Shown: in pieces, positions 34,793 through 44,608 of the stretch | How the letters are laid out: each line of letters starts with the position of its first letter | How positions within the stretch are numbered: the first letter of the stretch is position 1 | Source: Oxalicibacterium solurbis | Lineage (GTDB): Bacteria; Pseudomonadota; Gammaproteobacteria; Burkholderiales; Burkholderiaceae_D | Length of the DNA stretch: 64,000 bases | Direction of reading: 5' to 3' | Assembly (NCBI RefSeq): GCF_014635845.1 | Contig: NZ_BMDP01000001.1 | Span: forward strand, 1,085,730-1,149,729 | The notes under the pieces: generated by a model | Told to the model about the DNA's origin: nothing | Database searches by the model: none | Seen by the model: the letters and a program-made list of their open reading frames with translations, nothing else | Position numbers and translations under genes: made by a program

Positions 34793-36196
34793 TTAGTGCG
34801 GATGGAAGACCACGCGGTCGGGAACAGGCTTGAAGGTGCCCATTGCGCTCCACCACGGCATCAGCAGGAAGAAACCGAAATAGACGAAAGTACAGATTTG
34901 CGAAACCGTCGTACGGGTATCGGTCGGCGGCTGCACGCCCAGATAGCCCAGGATCAGGAAGACGATGCCGAACACCAGATAGATGTACTTGTGCCAGCTC
35001 GGGCGGTAGCGAACCGACTTGACCGGCGACGTATCCAGCCACGGCAGGCCGAACATGATCATCACCGATACGCCCATCAGCACCACACCCCAGAACTTCG
35101 CATCGAAAACGAACATGCCGACGATGACCAGCAGGCCGATCACCGCTGCCGCGATCTTGAACTTGCCGGCCAGCCGCGTCTTCAGGATGATCAGCGCGAC
35201 GTAGGCCGCCACGCCTGCCGCCAGCCAGTACATGAAGTCCGACGTGGTGGCGCGCAGGATCGAGTAAAACGGCGTGAAGTACCAGACCGGCGCGATGTGC
35301 GGCGGCGTCTTCAGCGGATCGGCAGGCAGGAAGTTGTTGTACTCGAGGAAGTAGCCACCCATTTCCGGCGCGAAGAACACGACGGCGGAGAATACCGCAA
35401 GGAAGATCGTGACGACGAACAGGTCGTGCACCGAGTAGTACGGATGGAACGGAATGCCGTCGAGCGGCACGCCTTTCTCGTCGAGCTTTTCCTTGATCTC
35501 GACGCCGTCCGGGTTGCTGGAACCGACTTCATGCAACGCGACAATGTGCGCGATGACGAGGCCGATCAGCACCAGCGGAATCGCGATCACGTGAAAGGCG
35601 AAGAAACGGTTCAGCGTCGCATCGGACACCACGTAGTCGCCGCGAATCCACAGCGACAGATCCGGGCCGATGAACGGGATCGCACCGAACAGATTGACGA
35701 TCACCTGCGCGCCCCAGTACGACATCTGGCCCCATGGCAGCAGATAGCCGAAGAAAGCTTCGGCCATCAGGCACAAGAAGATGCCCACGCCGAACAGCCA
35801 CACCAGTTCGCGCGGCTTGCGGTACGAACCGTACAACAGGCCCCGCAGCATGTGAATGTAGACGACGATGAAGAAGGCCGACGCGCCGGTCGAATGCATG
35901 TAGCGCACCAACCAACCCCACGGTACGTCGCGCATGATGTACTCGACCGAGGCAAACGCGACGTTCGCATCCGGCTTGTAGTGCATGACGAGGAAGATGC
36001 CGGTGACGATCTGGATCGCCAGCACCAGCAGCGCAAGCGAACCGAAGACGTAAAGGAAATTGAAATTCTTCGGCGCATAGTATTCGGACAGATGCGCTTT
36101 CCAGGTCGACGACAGCGGGAAACGTGCGTCGACCCAGTTCAGCGCCTTGTCACAGGAAGATGCGTCTGCGGGAAGCTGTTTTTCCTGGAATGCCAT
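34793..36196 (-). CDS. petB: Cytochrome bc1 complex, cytochrome b
   Basis: 467 residues, eight membrane helices. The heme-b His ligands lie in paired positions in helices two and four (RYMHSTGASAFFI, VYIHML; FFAFHVIA, GLVIAHIVAL), and the quinol-site PEWY-equivalent region is PVWYFTPFYSILRA. The ATG at 36196 follows the petA stop with GGGGAGG as ribosome site; a TTG two codons earlier is less likely. Confidence 0.95.
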   Translation of the reverse strand: MAFQEKQLPADASSCDKALNWVDARFPLSSTWKAHLSEYYAPKNFNFLYVFGSLALLVLAIQIVTGIFLVMHYKPDANVAFASVEYIMRDVPWGWLVRYMHSTGASAFFIVVYIHMLRGLLYGSYRKPRELVWLFGVGIFLCLMAEAFFGYLLPWGQMSYWGAQVIVNLFGAIPFIGPDLSLWIRGDYVVSDATLNRFFAFHVIAIPLVLIGLVIAHIVALHEVGSSNPDGVEIKEKLDEKGVPLDGIPFHPYYSVHDLFVVTIFLAVFSAVVFFAPEMGGYFLEYNNFLPADPLKTPPHIAPVWYFTPFYSILRATTSDFMYWLAAGVAAYVALIILKTRLAGKFKIAAAVIGLLVIVGMFVFDAKFWGVVLMGVSVMIMFGLPWLDTSPVKSVRYRPSWHKYIYLVFGIVFLILGYLGVQPPTDTRTTVSQICTFVYFGFFLLMPWWSAMGTFKPVPDRVVFHPH

Positions 36197-36198
36197 GA

Positions 36199-36807
36199 TC
36201 AAGCCTCCCCTTTCTCGTCCTTGCCGATGACCAGCTTGGCCTCGCCTTCGAACATATAAGGCGGCACCTGCAGATTGTCAGGCGACGGCTTGTTCTTGTA
36301 GACGCGGCCGGCCAGATCGAAAGTAGAACCGTGACACGGGCACAGGAAACCACCGTGCCAGTCGTCCGGCAGCGACGGTTGTGCGCCGGTCTGGAATTTC
36401 GAGGTAGGGGAACAGCCCAGATGCGGGCAGATGCCAACGACGACCAGGATGTCCTTCTGGCGGGAGCGCCATTCGTTCATCGCATATTCGGGCGTCGTCG
36501 AGAATTGGGTACGTTTGGATTCGGGGTCGGCAACGAGAGGGTCGACCTCTTTCAGGGATGCGATCTGTTCCGGCGTACGCTTGAGAATCCAGACCGGTTT
36601 GCCGCGCCACTCGACGGTGCGCATTTCTCCGGGAGCCAGCGTGGAGATATCGACTTCAACCGGGGCGCCCGCTGCCTTCGCACGTTCCGACGGTTGAAAG
36701 GTTGAAACAAAAACTCCTGTTGTTGCCAGTCCAGCCACGCCGCTTGCCGCACATGTTGCGACAAGCAGGCCTCGCCGACCGGAATCGACCTGCTTTTCGT
36801 TGTTCAT
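36199..36807 (-). CDS. petA: Cytochrome bc1 complex, Rieske iron-sulfur subunit
   Basis: 202 residues. A twin-arginine signal-anchor (SGRRGLLVATCAASGVAG) makes it a Tat substrate; tatABC is in this window. The [2Fe-2S] ligands are in CPHLGC and CPCHGS. First gene of petABC. Its stop lies three bases before the petB start. Confidence 0.95.
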   Translation of the reverse strand: MNNEKQVDSGRRGLLVATCAASGVAGLATTGVFVSTFQPSERAKAAGAPVEVDISTLAPGEMRTVEWRGKPVWILKRTPEQIASLKEVDPLVADPESKRTQFSTTPEYAMNEWRSRQKDILVVVGICPHLGCSPTSKFQTGAQPSLPDDWHGGFLCPCHGSTFDLAGRVYKNKPSPDNLQVPPYMFEGEAKLVIGKDEKGEA

Positions 36808-36857
36808 ACTAACCCCAATATGTCTATCGAATCGTACGAAACTACTAGCAACTTTTG

Positions 36858-36886
36858 ATTATAACGGAGACAACTTCCGTTTTAAA
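36858..36886 (-). promoter_or_regulatory. Candidate petABC promoter
   Basis: On the minus strand TTTAAA (36886-36881) and a perfect TATAAT (36863-36858) are separated by exactly 17 bases, about 50 bases before the Rieske start. Confidence 0.55.
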
Positions 36887-36887
36887 A

Positions 36888-36951
36888 GCAAATGGATGTT
36901 CCCTTGAATACGTTGGCGGAACCTTTTGAATGCTTTCGATATTCCATTTGC
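36888..36951. repeat. Inverted repeat between petA and mscL
   Basis: GCAAATGGA (36888-36896) and TCCATTTGC (36943-36951) form perfect 9-base arms 46 bases apart. It lies in the 272-base divergent region with no gene. Possible operator or chance. Confidence 0.3.
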
Positions 36952-37005
36952 TTCCTTGTGCGACGCATTATCCACGAATCCACGCTTCTGTTGCACAAAT
37001 TTGAT

Positions 37006-37034
37006 TTGACCTTTGCGAAGCTGAAAATTAGCAT
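37006..37034 (+). promoter_or_regulatory. Candidate mscL promoter
   Basis: TTGACC (37006-37011), 17 bases, TAGCAT (37029-37034); about 45 bases before the mscL ATG, whose ribosome site is agaaaggaaccgacc. Confidence 0.5.
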
Positions 37035-37079
37035 ACGTCCGCACGTTGCACTTTTACAAACAGAAGAAAGGAACCGACC

Positions 37080-37490
37080 ATGGGCATGCTGCAAGAATTC
37101 AAAACCTTTGCCGTCAAGGGCAATGTGGTTGATCTGGCTGTAGCAGTCATCATCGGCGCAGCATTCGGCAAGATCGTCGATTCGCTGGTGCAGGATATCG
37201 TCATGCCGCTCGTCGGCAAGATTTTCGGCGGTCTGGATTTCAGCAATTACTACATCCCGCTGAATAATCAGGCAGCCAACCTGCCACTGGTCGAAGCAAA
37301 AAAACTCGGCGCCGTCTTCGCCTACGGCAACTTCATCACGATCTCGCTGAATTTCCTGATCCTGGCGTTCATCATCTTCCAGATGGTACGCATCCTGAAC
37401 AAGATGAAGAAGGCCGAACCGCCTGCACCGGAAGTCACGCCGGAAGAAATCCAGCTGCTGCGCGAAATCCGCGACTCGCTGAAAAAATAA
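37080..37490 (+). CDS. mscL: Large-conductance mechanosensitive channel
   Basis: 136 residues, homopentameric inner-membrane pressure valve. Features: amphipathic N-terminus ([31 protein letters not shown]), first helix pore residues, periplasmic loop, second helix ([20 protein letters not shown]) and the charged C-terminal bundle. Length is normal. Confidence 0.95.
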   Translation: MGMLQEFKTFAVKGNVVDLAVAVIIGAAFGKIVDSLVQDIVMPLVGKIFGGLDFSNYYIPLNNQAANLPLVEAKKLGAVFAYGNFITISLNFLILAFIIFQMVRILNKMKKAEPPAPEVTPEEIQLLREIRDSLKK

Positions 37491-37525
37491 TCCATCGGAC
37501 CGGCGCCGCACTCCGTGCGCGGCAA

Positions 37526-38233
37526 TCAGCGCGCCTGCAGACGATCCATTTGCAACAAGCCGCGCCGGCTGGCTTCGAACACGGCCTCGCCACGCGAATG
37601 CACTGACAGCTTGTCGTAGATATTCTTGATGTGCGTCTGCACGGTGCCGACCGACAGCGATAGTTCCCGCGCTACTTCGCCGTAGCTGTCGCCGCGCGCG
37701 ATCAAATCCAAGATCGCCGCCTCCCGCTTGGTCAGATTCACCTGCGGCAGCTTTTCGCCGTTCAAGCCGGCGGCTTCGGCCGGCTTGCGCATTCTGGCCA
37801 GTACCTTGCGCGCGATCGTCGGACTGATCGGCGATCCGCCTCGCTGCAACTCGAGCAGCGAGGAAACGATGTCCGGCTGCCCGGCATCCTTCAACACATA
37901 ACCGGAAGCGCCAGCCTCGATGCTGGCCAGCACGTTGTCGTCGTCGCTGGATGCCGTAATGACCATCACGTCGGATTCGGGATAGCGTTCGGCGCAATAG
38001 CGGATCACATCGATTCCGGAACCGTCAGGCAGGCCGAGATCGATCAGCAGGATGTCGGCAGACTGCGTCTCCAGCCAGGCCCGTGCGGACTTGACGCAAT
38101 CCAGCGCAGCCGCCAGTTTCAGCGACGGCTCCTTTTCGATCGCCAGCGACAGGACGCGGCGCGTCACGGCATCGTCTTCGACGACCAGAACGGTGATCGG
38201 TTCTGCCTTGTTCAATGATTGCGACATGATCAT
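37526..38233 (-). CDS. NarL/FixJ-type response regulator, no partner kinase nearby
   Basis: Receiver domain with the acidic pocket (VVEDD) and phospho-acceptor Asp in ILLIDLGLPDGSG, then a C-terminal LuxR-type helix-turn-helix (LTKREAAILDLIARGDSYGEVARELSLSVGTVQTHIKNIYDKL). About 235 residues. The ATG at 38233 follows gcgggagacga; the ATG at 38227 is an alternative. No histidine kinase lies next to it, so it is an orphan regulator within this window. Targets unknown. Confidence 0.9.
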   Translation of the reverse strand: MIMSQSLNKAEPITVLVVEDDAVTRRVLSLAIEKEPSLKLAAALDCVKSARAWLETQSADILLIDLGLPDGSGIDVIRYCAERYPESDVMVITASSDDDNVLASIEAGASGYVLKDAGQPDIVSSLLELQRGGSPISPTIARKVLARMRKPAEAAGLNGEKLPQVNLTKREAAILDLIARGDSYGEVARELSLSVGTVQTHIKNIYDKLSVHSRGEAVFEASRRGLLQMDRLQAR

Positions 38234-38360
38234 TCGTCTCCCGCGCAATGATCATTGCGCATCGATTTTTATTTGAGTGGATTCCGAGGTGGACTCTCGA
38301 AGTGGACTCATATCATAGCAATTTATTGCCATGACACAAGATAACGCTCCACAGCCAACC

Positions 38361-39128
38361 TCAGACAGGATTGTCGATGTCGATGAAATCGTGCGCGATG
38401 CCAAAGGTAGCGGCCAGATGTTCGCCCAGCGCCTGCACGCCATAGCGTTCGGTCGCATGGTGGCCGCAGGCCAGATAGGCGACACCGCTCTCGCGCGCCA
38501 GATGCACGGTGGGCTCCGATATTTCGCCGCTCAGATAGACGCCGGCACCGGCATCGACTGCCGCGCCCAGCATGCCCTGCGCGGCACCGGTGCACCAACC
38601 GATCTTGCCCAGCTTCTGCGTCGGATCACCGATCAGCAGCGGCGTACGCCCCAGCCGCTGCGCCACGCGTTCGGCCAATGCACCGACCGTATCGACTGCG
38701 GCATCATCGACGGTGCCCAGCCAGCCCAGCGCATCGTCGCCGAAACGCGATTCCGCACACAGACCGAGCTGGTGCGCCAGTTGCGCGTTGTTGCCGAACT
38801 CCGGATGCATGTCCAGCGGCAGATGATAGGCGAACAGATTGACATCATGCGTCAGCAGCAGCTTCAGCCGCCGATGCTTCTGACCGATGACGCGCATGTC
38901 CTCGCCGCGCCAGAAGTAGCCGTGATGCACGAGGATGGCATCGGCGCCCCGCACGATCGCCGCCTCCAGCAATGCGACGCTGGCCGTCACACCGGTGACG
39001 ATGCGACCGATCTGCGCGCGCCCCTCTACCTGCAGGCCGTTTGGGCAATAGTCCCGAAAGCGGGTAATATCAAGCGTGCCGGACAGATATCCGGCAAGTT
39101 CGTCTCTGGCGATCATTTTCAGACTCAT
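38361..39128 (-). CDS. Nif3-like dinuclear metal-centre protein
   Basis: About 255 residues of the Nif3/YbgI (DUF34) family. Metal-binding motifs are visible: LVHHGYFW near the middle of the N-terminal half, [12 protein letters not shown], and the C-terminal SGEISEP and [10 protein letters not shown]. The family is conserved in all domains of life; proposed GTP cyclohydrolase activity is not general. Start at 39128, 13 bases from the divergent protease gene. Confidence 0.9.
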   Translation of the reverse strand: MSLKMIARDELAGYLSGTLDITRFRDYCPNGLQVEGRAQIGRIVTGVTASVALLEAAIVRGADAILVHHGYFWRGEDMRVIGQKHRRLKLLLTHDVNLFAYHLPLDMHPEFGNNAQLAHQLGLCAESRFGDDALGWLGTVDDAAVDTVGALAERVAQRLGRTPLLIGDPTQKLGKIGWCTGAAQGMLGAAVDAGAGVYLSGEISEPTVHLARESGVAYLACGHHATERYGVQALGEHLAATFGIAHDFIDIDNPV

Positions 39129-39141
39129 CTTCCTGCTTTTT

Positions 39142-40317
39142 ATGCGACGTCTCTGGCTGTTGTTTGCGCAAACCGTAACCGTCGGTTTGGCGATCTTGTT
39201 CATTGTAACGACCCTGAAACCCGAATGGGCTGGCGGCGTCCTCGGCACCGCGCAGAAAGTGCGCAGTGCGACCTCCGTCCCCATGCTGGAAGCGCCGCCG
39301 AACACGGCGCCGATCCAGTCCTCCTACCGCGAAGCAGCCAAGCTGGCGATGCCGTCGGTGGTCAACATCTTCACCAGCAAGACGGCAGCACCGGTACAGA
39401 ATCCGTTCATGGACGACCCTTTCTTCCGCAAGTTCTTCGGCGATCGCTTCGACGAGGAACAGGAAAAGCAGGTCAGCCTCGGCTCCGGCGTCATCGTCAG
39501 TGCACAAGGTTACATCCTGACCAACAACCATGTGGTCGAAGCCGCCGATGAAATCGAAGTCGCATTGGCCGACGGACGCAAGGCGCTCGCCAAGGTCGTC
39601 GGCTCCGATCCTGAAACGGATCTCGCCGTCGTCAAGATCGATCTCGACAATCTGCCGGCCATCACGCTGGGCCGCGTCGAAGAAGCACGCGTCGGCGACG
39701 TCGTGCTGGCGATCGGCAATCCGTTCGGCGTCGGCCAGACGGTGACGATGGGCATCATTTCCGCGCTCGGCCGCAATCATCTCGGCATTCTCGACGCGTT
39801 CGAAAACTTCATCCAGACTGACGCCGCAATCAATCCCGGCAACTCCGGCGGCGCACTGATCGATGCCAACGGCAATCTGCTCGGCATCAATACGGCAATC
39901 TACTCGCGCAGCGGCGGCTCACTCGGCATCGGCTTCGCGATTCCGGTGACGACGGTCAAATCGGTGATGGATGCCATCATCAAGAACGGCCAGGTGATTC
40001 GCGGCTATATCGGCGTCGAACCGCAGGACATTACGCCGGAGCTGGCCGAAAGCTTCAATCTCAAGAAAAGCTCGGGAGCCATCATCGCCGGCGTGCTGCG
40101 CGGCGGTCCGGCGGACAAAGCCGGCATGCAGCCGGGCGATATTCTCGTTTCTGTCGAAGGCAAACCGGTTGTCGACATGTCCGACATGCTGAACCAGATC
40201 GCGCAACTGCAGCCCGGCAAGAAGGCAGCCATCGTCGTGCTGCGGCGCAATCAGGAAACCACGTTGAACGTGCTGGTCGGCGTGCGTCCGAAAGCGCCGC
40301 CGCGGGAATCCGAATAA
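39142..40317 (+). CDS. HtrA-family periplasmic serine protease, DegS/AlgW-like
   Basis: 391 residues. One N-terminal membrane anchor (residues 4-24), trypsin-like domain with His130 (ILTNNHVV), Asp160 ([10 protein letters not shown]) and Ser235 ([10 protein letters not shown]), and a single PDZ domain (about 280-378). One PDZ and an uncleaved anchor fit DegS/AlgW, which senses unfolded outer-membrane proteins and cleaves the anti-sigma factor of RpoE, more than two-PDZ DegP. Start at ATG 39142; the frame opens at 39076 inside the Nif3 gene. No RpoE locus is in the window, so the pathway link is inferred. Confidence 0.9.
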   Translation: MRRLWLLFAQTVTVGLAILFIVTTLKPEWAGGVLGTAQKVRSATSVPMLEAPPNTAPIQSSYREAAKLAMPSVVNIFTSKTAAPVQNPFMDDPFFRKFFGDRFDEEQEKQVSLGSGVIVSAQGYILTNNHVVEAADEIEVALADGRKALAKVVGSDPETDLAVVKIDLDNLPAITLGRVEEARVGDVVLAIGNPFGVGQTVTMGIISALGRNHLGILDAFENFIQTDAAINPGNSGGALIDANGNLLGINTAIYSRSGGSLGIGFAIPVTTVKSVMDAIIKNGQVIRGYIGVEPQDITPELAESFNLKKSSGAIIAGVLRGGPADKAGMQPGDILVSVEGKPVVDMSDMLNQIAQLQPGKKAAIVVLRRNQETTLNVLVGVRPKAPPRESE

Positions 40318-40350
40318 GCCACCGGCCAAACAGGAAAAACGGGGAAACGC

Positions 40351-41016
40351 ATGCACGTCCGCGACCTGAAACAGTATCTTGCCGAACTCGCGGAAAACAA
40401 TAATCGCGCATGGTTCGTCATGAACAAGCCGCGCTACGACATCCTGCGCGCCGAGTTCCTCGAACTGGTGATCCATCTGATCGCCGGTATCAGCAAGTTC
40501 GATCCTACCATCGCACAATGCAATCCGAAGAAAGCGCTGTTCCGCATCAATCGCGACATGCGTTTCTCACGTGAGAAGATTCCCTACAAGACGCATTTCT
40601 CGGCAGCGCTGACGGCAAGCGGCTTGAAGAAACCAAGCCAGGGCGGCGGTCCCGCCTACTACTTCCATGTCGATCAGCAAGGCACGCTGCTGTTCGCCGG
40701 CGGCGAATACATGCCGCCGCCGGACCGGCTGCGTGCAATACGCCAGCGCGTGCTCGACGATCCGGCAGGCTTTTCGAAAATGCTGAAGAACAGGAATCTC
40801 GTCCGGACTTATGGCGATCTGCAGGAAGAAGGCAAGCTGACGCGTCCGCCGAAAGGCTTTGCTGCCGACGGTCCGCATGCGGAATACATCAAGCTGAAGA
40901 GCTTTATCGTCTGGCAGGAAATGCCGGTGCCGAAAGACAGCGACGTACTGGAAAAAACGCTGATGGCCGGCTTCAAGGATGCGTGGCCGCTGATCGACTG
41001 GCTGCGGCAGGTTTGA
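40351..41016 (+). CDS. DUF2461 (TIGR02453) family protein
   Basis: 221 residues. Family features: FLxxLxxNNxRxWF-like start (LAENNNRAWFVMNKPRYD), FRINRDMRFSREKIPYKTHFSA, and GGPAYYFHVD. Widely distributed in bacteria and fungi with no established function. Located 33 bases after the protease gene on the same strand; likely co-transcribed. Ribosome site ggggaaacgc. Confidence 0.88.
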   Translation: MHVRDLKQYLAELAENNNRAWFVMNKPRYDILRAEFLELVIHLIAGISKFDPTIAQCNPKKALFRINRDMRFSREKIPYKTHFSAALTASGLKKPSQGGGPAYYFHVDQQGTLLFAGGEYMPPPDRLRAIRQRVLDDPAGFSKMLKNRNLVRTYGDLQEEGKLTRPPKGFAADGPHAEYIKLKSFIVWQEMPVPKDSDVLEKTLMAGFKDAWPLIDWLRQV

Positions 41017-41025
41017 TCGAATAAA

Positions 41026-41772
41026 TCAGAGCGATTCGGATTCGGCCGGCGCACGCGTGATACGCGCAAACATCGGTGCCAGCAACAGGCCGATTTCAAA
41101 CAGCAGACAGAGTGGCACCGCCAGCAGCATCTGGCTCATCACATCCGGCGGCGTTACCACGGCCGCAACGACGAATGCCCCGACGATGACGTAAGGCCGC
41201 ATCTGGCGCAACTTCTCGACCGATACCAGCCCCATCCTCACCAGCACGATCACCACCACCGGCACTTCGAACGTCAGGCCGAAGGCGATGAACATCGTCA
41301 TCACGAAACCGAAATAGCTGTCGATGTCCGGTGCGACTGAAATCGACTGCGGCGCGAAATTATTGATGAAGTGAAAAATCACGCCGAACACGAAGAAATA
41401 ACAAAAGGCGACGCCGGCGATGAACAGCACGGATGAAGAGATCACCAGCGGCGCAATCAGTTTTTTCTCGTGCGCATACAGCCCCGGCGCAACGAACGCC
41501 CACATCTGATACAGCACCCATGGCAACGCGATGATGAAGGCGACCAGCATCGTCACCTTGACCGGAATCAGGAATGGCGTGATGACGCCGGTGGCGATCA
41601 TCTTGCTGCCCTGTGGCAGCGACTGCATCATTGGCAGCGCCAGATAGTCGTAGATCGTGCCGGCCCAAGGCATGAGACAGAGGAAAACGACGATCACGAC
41701 CAGCGCAGCCTTCATCAGCCGGCTGCGCAATTCAATCAGATGGGAAATGAAAGATTCTTCGCTGCCGCTCAT
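41026..41772 (-). CDS. tatC: Sec-independent translocase subunit TatC
   Basis: 248 residues with six membrane helices. The conserved N-terminus (SFISHLIELRSRLMKA), the loop PFLIPVKVTM and the helix-5 region are typical. TatC binds the twin-arginine signal together with TatB. Last gene of the long minus-strand block; ten bases from the convergent DUF2461 gene, with no terminator visible between them. Confidence 0.95.
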   Translation of the reverse strand: MSGSEESFISHLIELRSRLMKAALVVIVVFLCLMPWAGTIYDYLALPMMQSLPQGSKMIATGVITPFLIPVKVTMLVAFIIALPWVLYQMWAFVAPGLYAHEKKLIAPLVISSSVLFIAGVAFCYFFVFGVIFHFINNFAPQSISVAPDIDSYFGFVMTMFIAFGLTFEVPVVVIVLVRMGLVSVEKLRQMRPYVIVGAFVVAAVVTPPDVMSQMLLAVPLCLLFEIGLLLAPMFARITRAPAESESL

Positions 41773-41836
41773 GATTTTTCAATGATGGTGACGCAGACAA
41801 ACAAGGGGCGACGAATGGCTGGCAACGATGGCCTCA

Positions 41837-42340
41837 TCAGGAGAAAAAGGACGATGTCTTGCGCGCGCCGGCAGCACGATATTTCGCCATGCGCGCCGCG
41901 CCGGAAATCACGCGCGAACGCTGGCCGCTGCGATGCTTGTACCAGGACGGCACGGCTGACGTATGCGCCAGCTTCTTCTTGCGGAAATCCTTCGATTTTG
42001 CAGCCACATGGTTTTCCAGCGACGACGCCATCGTTGCCGGCTGCGAAGCTGCCGGCGTATCGTCCCAGACCGAACGTAATTCATCCTCTGTCTGCGTCAG
42101 GTTGCGTGCAATCGACCGCTCCATGTCGCTGGCGGCAGACTGCACGTCCTGATGCATCTTGCGCAGTTCTTCCAGCTCCATCTCGCGGCTGACTTCGGAT
42201 TTGACGTCATTGATGTAGCGCTGCGCCCGGCCGAACAATGTGCCGGCCATGCGCGCGACCTTCGGCAGTCGTTCCGGACCGATGAAGACCAGCGCCGCAG
42301 CGCCGATGATCGCAAGTTTTGAAAAGGCGATATCGATCAT
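41837..42340 (-). CDS. tatB: Sec-independent translocase subunit TatB
   Basis: 167 residues: membrane helix (FSKLAIIGAAALVFIGPERLP with the hinge Gly-Pro and conserved Glu), amphipathic helix, and a long basic Ser/Ala/Lys-rich C-terminal tail (SGQRSRVISGAARMAKYRAAG). Between tatA and tatC. Confidence 0.94.
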   Translation of the reverse strand: MIDIAFSKLAIIGAAALVFIGPERLPKVARMAGTLFGRAQRYINDVKSEVSREMELEELRKMHQDVQSAASDMERSIARNLTQTEDELRSVWDDTPAASQPATMASSLENHVAAKSKDFRKKKLAHTSAVPSWYKHRSGQRSRVISGAARMAKYRAAGARKTSSFFS

Positions 42341-42404
42341 GTGTACACCAATTCTGTATACGCCTTTCGCATCAACCGCACTTCAGATCGTGCGGATGTG
42401 ACGA

Positions 42405-42626
42405 TCAGGTGTTCGATTTCTCTTTGACTTCGACGTCGACCGTGCTCTTGTCGGCGACCTGCTGGGTCGGTGATTTTTCTTCCTCTTCACCACCCTTCAC
42501 GCCGTCCTTGAAACCCTTGACGGCCTTGCCGAGATCGGAGCCGATATTGCCAATCTTCTTGGTGCCGAAGACCAGCATCACGATGACCAGAACGATCAGC
42601 CAGTGCCAGATGCTGAATGAACCCAT
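42405..42626 (-). CDS. tatA: Sec-independent translocase subunit TatA
   Basis: 73 residues. Short N-terminus, one membrane helix ([20 protein letters not shown] with FGTKK hinge), amphipathic helix ([18 protein letters not shown]) and acidic tail. Forms the Tat pore oligomer. Confidence 0.95.
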   Translation of the reverse strand: MGSFSIWHWLIVLVIVMLVFGTKKIGNIGSDLGKAVKGFKDGVKGGEEEEKSPTQQVADKSTVDVEVKEKSNT

Positions 42627-42674
42627 TGCGTTTTCTCCTTGATGGCGTCTTTCGCCCAGAAAATATCTTGTTCG

Positions 42675-43046
42675 TCAGGCCATCGAACGATTCCACGGAC
42701 GCGGCCCGCCCAGCACGTGCATGTGCAGATGGTACACCTCCTGCCCGCCGTTCGGTCCGACATTGAACAGCGTCTTGAAACCGCCTGTCGGCTGGCCATT
42801 CTCCATGCTGAAACCGCAGCCGAGCTGCTGCGCCAGCTTTGGTGCCAGCAGGAACATTTTACCCAACAATGCCTGGTCGTCCGTCGTGCAATCGGCCAGT
42901 GTGGCGATGTGTTTCTTCGGAACAATCAGGAAATGCACTGGTGCAGCCGGATTGATGTCGTGGAAGGCCAGCAGGTCCTCGTCTTCATGGATGAGTTTCG
43001 AGGGAATCTGCTTGGCGGCGATTTTACAGAAGATGCAATTATCCAA
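42675..43046 (-). CDS. Histidine triad (HIT) family protein
   Basis: 123 residues of the HINT/PKCI group: zinc-type N-terminus CIFCKIAAKQIPS and the triad HLHMHVLGG. Likely a purine nucleoside phosphoramidase. Its place between hisE and tatA is conserved in betaproteobacteria. Confidence 0.92.
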   Translation of the reverse strand: MDNCIFCKIAAKQIPSKLIHEDEDLLAFHDINPAAPVHFLIVPKKHIATLADCTTDDQALLGKMFLLAPKLAQQLGCGFSMENGQPTGGFKTLFNVGPNGGQEVYHLHMHVLGGPRPWNRSMA

Positions 43047-43091
43047 AACTTGTGCTCCGTTCCGACAGTATGTGCAACCTGGATCAACTCG

Positions 43092-43430
43092 TCACTGCGG
43101 ACGAGCCGCCTTTTCTTCCAGTCCCGACAGGCCTTCGCGGCGTGCCAGTTCGTTCAATACGTCCTGCGGCTTCAAATCGAATTGTGCCAGCATGACCAGC
43201 GAATGGAACCACAGGTCCGCACATTCGTACAGCACCTTGGAAGTGTCGCCATCGGCGCGTGCATCTTTCGCCGCCATCACGGCCTCGGTCGCTTCCTCGC
43301 CGATCTTCTTCAGGATGGCATCGTCGCCCTTGGCGAACAGACGCGCCACATAGGATTTCTCCGGATCGCCGCCATTGCCAGGCTTGCGCGATTCGATAAC
43401 CTCGGCCAGACGCTCAAGAATGTCGCTCAT
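43092..43430 (-). CDS. hisE: Phosphoribosyl-ATP pyrophosphatase
   Basis: 112 residues, all-alpha MazG-like fold with the EExxE-type metal sites ([29 protein letters not shown]). Second step of histidine synthesis, PR-ATP to PR-AMP. Separate from hisI, 12 bases downstream of it. Confidence 0.94.
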   Translation of the reverse strand: MSDILERLAEVIESRKPGNGGDPEKSYVARLFAKGDDAILKKIGEEATEAVMAAKDARADGDTSKVLYECADLWFHSLVMLAQFDLKPQDVLNELARREGLSGLEEKAARPQ

Positions 43431-43442
43431 TTGGTGAAGTCC

Positions 43443-43847
43443 TTACTTGTAGATATCGTCCGGATTCTTCAGCACAGGCTCGACCGTCTGCCAGTCGCCG
43501 CTTGCCGCATCGCCTTCGAACTTCTGGAAGAAGCACGAATGCCGGCCGGTATGACAGGCCACGCTGCCGACCTGCTCCACCTTCAGCAGCACGACGTCCT
43601 CGTCGCAGTCGAGACGGATCTCATGCACCTTCTGCGTGTGGCCGGATTCCTCGCCCTTGTGCCACAGCTTTTTGCGCGAACGGCTCCAGTAGACGGCTTC
43701 GCCGGTTTCGACGGTTTTTGCCAATGCCTCGCGGTTCATCCATGCAAACATCAGAACGTCATTGCTGTCGACTTCCTGCGCGATGACCGGCACCAGGCCG
43801 TGCTCATCCCATTGAACCTTGTTGAGCCATTTTGCGTTGGCGCTCAT
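43443..43847 (-). CDS. hisI: Phosphoribosyl-AMP cyclohydrolase
   Basis: 134 residues. Zinc/magnesium motifs: [29 protein letters not shown] and [22 protein letters not shown]. Third step of the pathway. ATGA overlap with the hisF stop. Confidence 0.95.
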   Translation of the reverse strand: MSANAKWLNKVQWDEHGLVPVIAQEVDSNDVLMFAWMNREALAKTVETGEAVYWSRSRKKLWHKGEESGHTQKVHEIRLDCDEDVVLLKVEQVGSVACHTGRHSCFFQKFEGDAASGDWQTVEPVLKNPDDIYK

Positions 43848-44608
43848 GTCAACCTCATTGGAATACCTTGATCTGCCATGAAGCGCTTGGCTTCCGGCAC
43901 CGTGTGCTCACCGTAGTGAAAAATACTGGCGGCCAGCACCGCGTCCGCATGGCCCTGCTTGATGCCGTCAGCCAGATCCTGCAGGCCGCCGACGCCGCCG
44001 GACGCGATAACGGGAATGCCGATCGCATCGGACACCGCGCGCGTCAGCGGCAGGTCGAAACCGGATTTGGTGCCATCGCGATCCATGCTGGTCAGCAGGA
44101 TTTCGCCGGCGCCCAGGCTTTCCATCTTCTTCGCCCACTCGACCGCATCCAGCCCGGTCGCCTTGCGCCCGCCGTGCGTGAACACTTCCCAGCGACCGTC
44201 CGCCGCTTTCTTCGCGTCGATCGCGACCACGATGCATTGCGAACCGTATTTGTTCGATGCATCCGCTACCAATTGCGGATTGCTGATCGCCGAGCTGTTG
44301 ATGCTGATCTTGTCGGCGCCCGCGTTCAACAACCGGCGCACATCCTCGACCGAGCGCACGCCGCCGCCCACCGTCAGCGGAATGAAGACCTGCGATGCGA
44401 CGGACTCGATGATGTGCAGGATCATGTCGCGGCCGTCGGAGGTCGCCGTGATGTCAAGAAAGGTGATCTCGTCCGCGCCTTGCGCGTCGTAACGGCGCGC
44501 GATCTCGACCGGATCGCCGGCATCGCGCAGTTCGAGAAAGTTGACACCCTTGACGACGCGGCCGGCAGTCACGTCGAGACAGGGGATGATGCGTTTGGCA
44601 AGCGTCAT
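43844..44608 (-). CDS. hisF: Imidazole glycerol phosphate synthase, cyclase subunit
   Basis: 254-residue TIM barrel. Catalytic Asp in [15 protein letters not shown] and phosphate-binding loops VGGGVRS and ASGGVGG. Works with HisH to form imidazole glycerol phosphate and AICAR. ATG at 44608 overlaps the hisA stop. Confidence 0.95.
   Translation of the reverse strand: MTLAKRIIPCLDVTAGRVVKGVNFLELRDAGDPVEIARRYDAQGADEITFLDITATSDGRDMILHIIESVASQVFIPLTVGGGVRSVEDVRRLLNAGADKISINSSAISNPQLVADASNKYGSQCIVVAIDAKKAADGRWEVFTHGGRKATGLDAVEWAKKMESLGAGEILLTSMDRDGTKSGFDLPLTRAVSDAIGIPVIASGGVGGLQDLADGIKQGHADAVLAASIFHYGEHTVPEAKRFMADQGIPMRLT

Noticed and set aside
34655..36259. 534-residue open frame antisense to petB
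   Set aside because: Composition dominated by Arg, His, Asp and Gln; the opposite strand is unmistakable cytochrome b.
36892..37143. 83-residue open frame overlapping the start of mscL
   Set aside because: Lies over the mscL promoter and start, has no ribosome site and no similarity.
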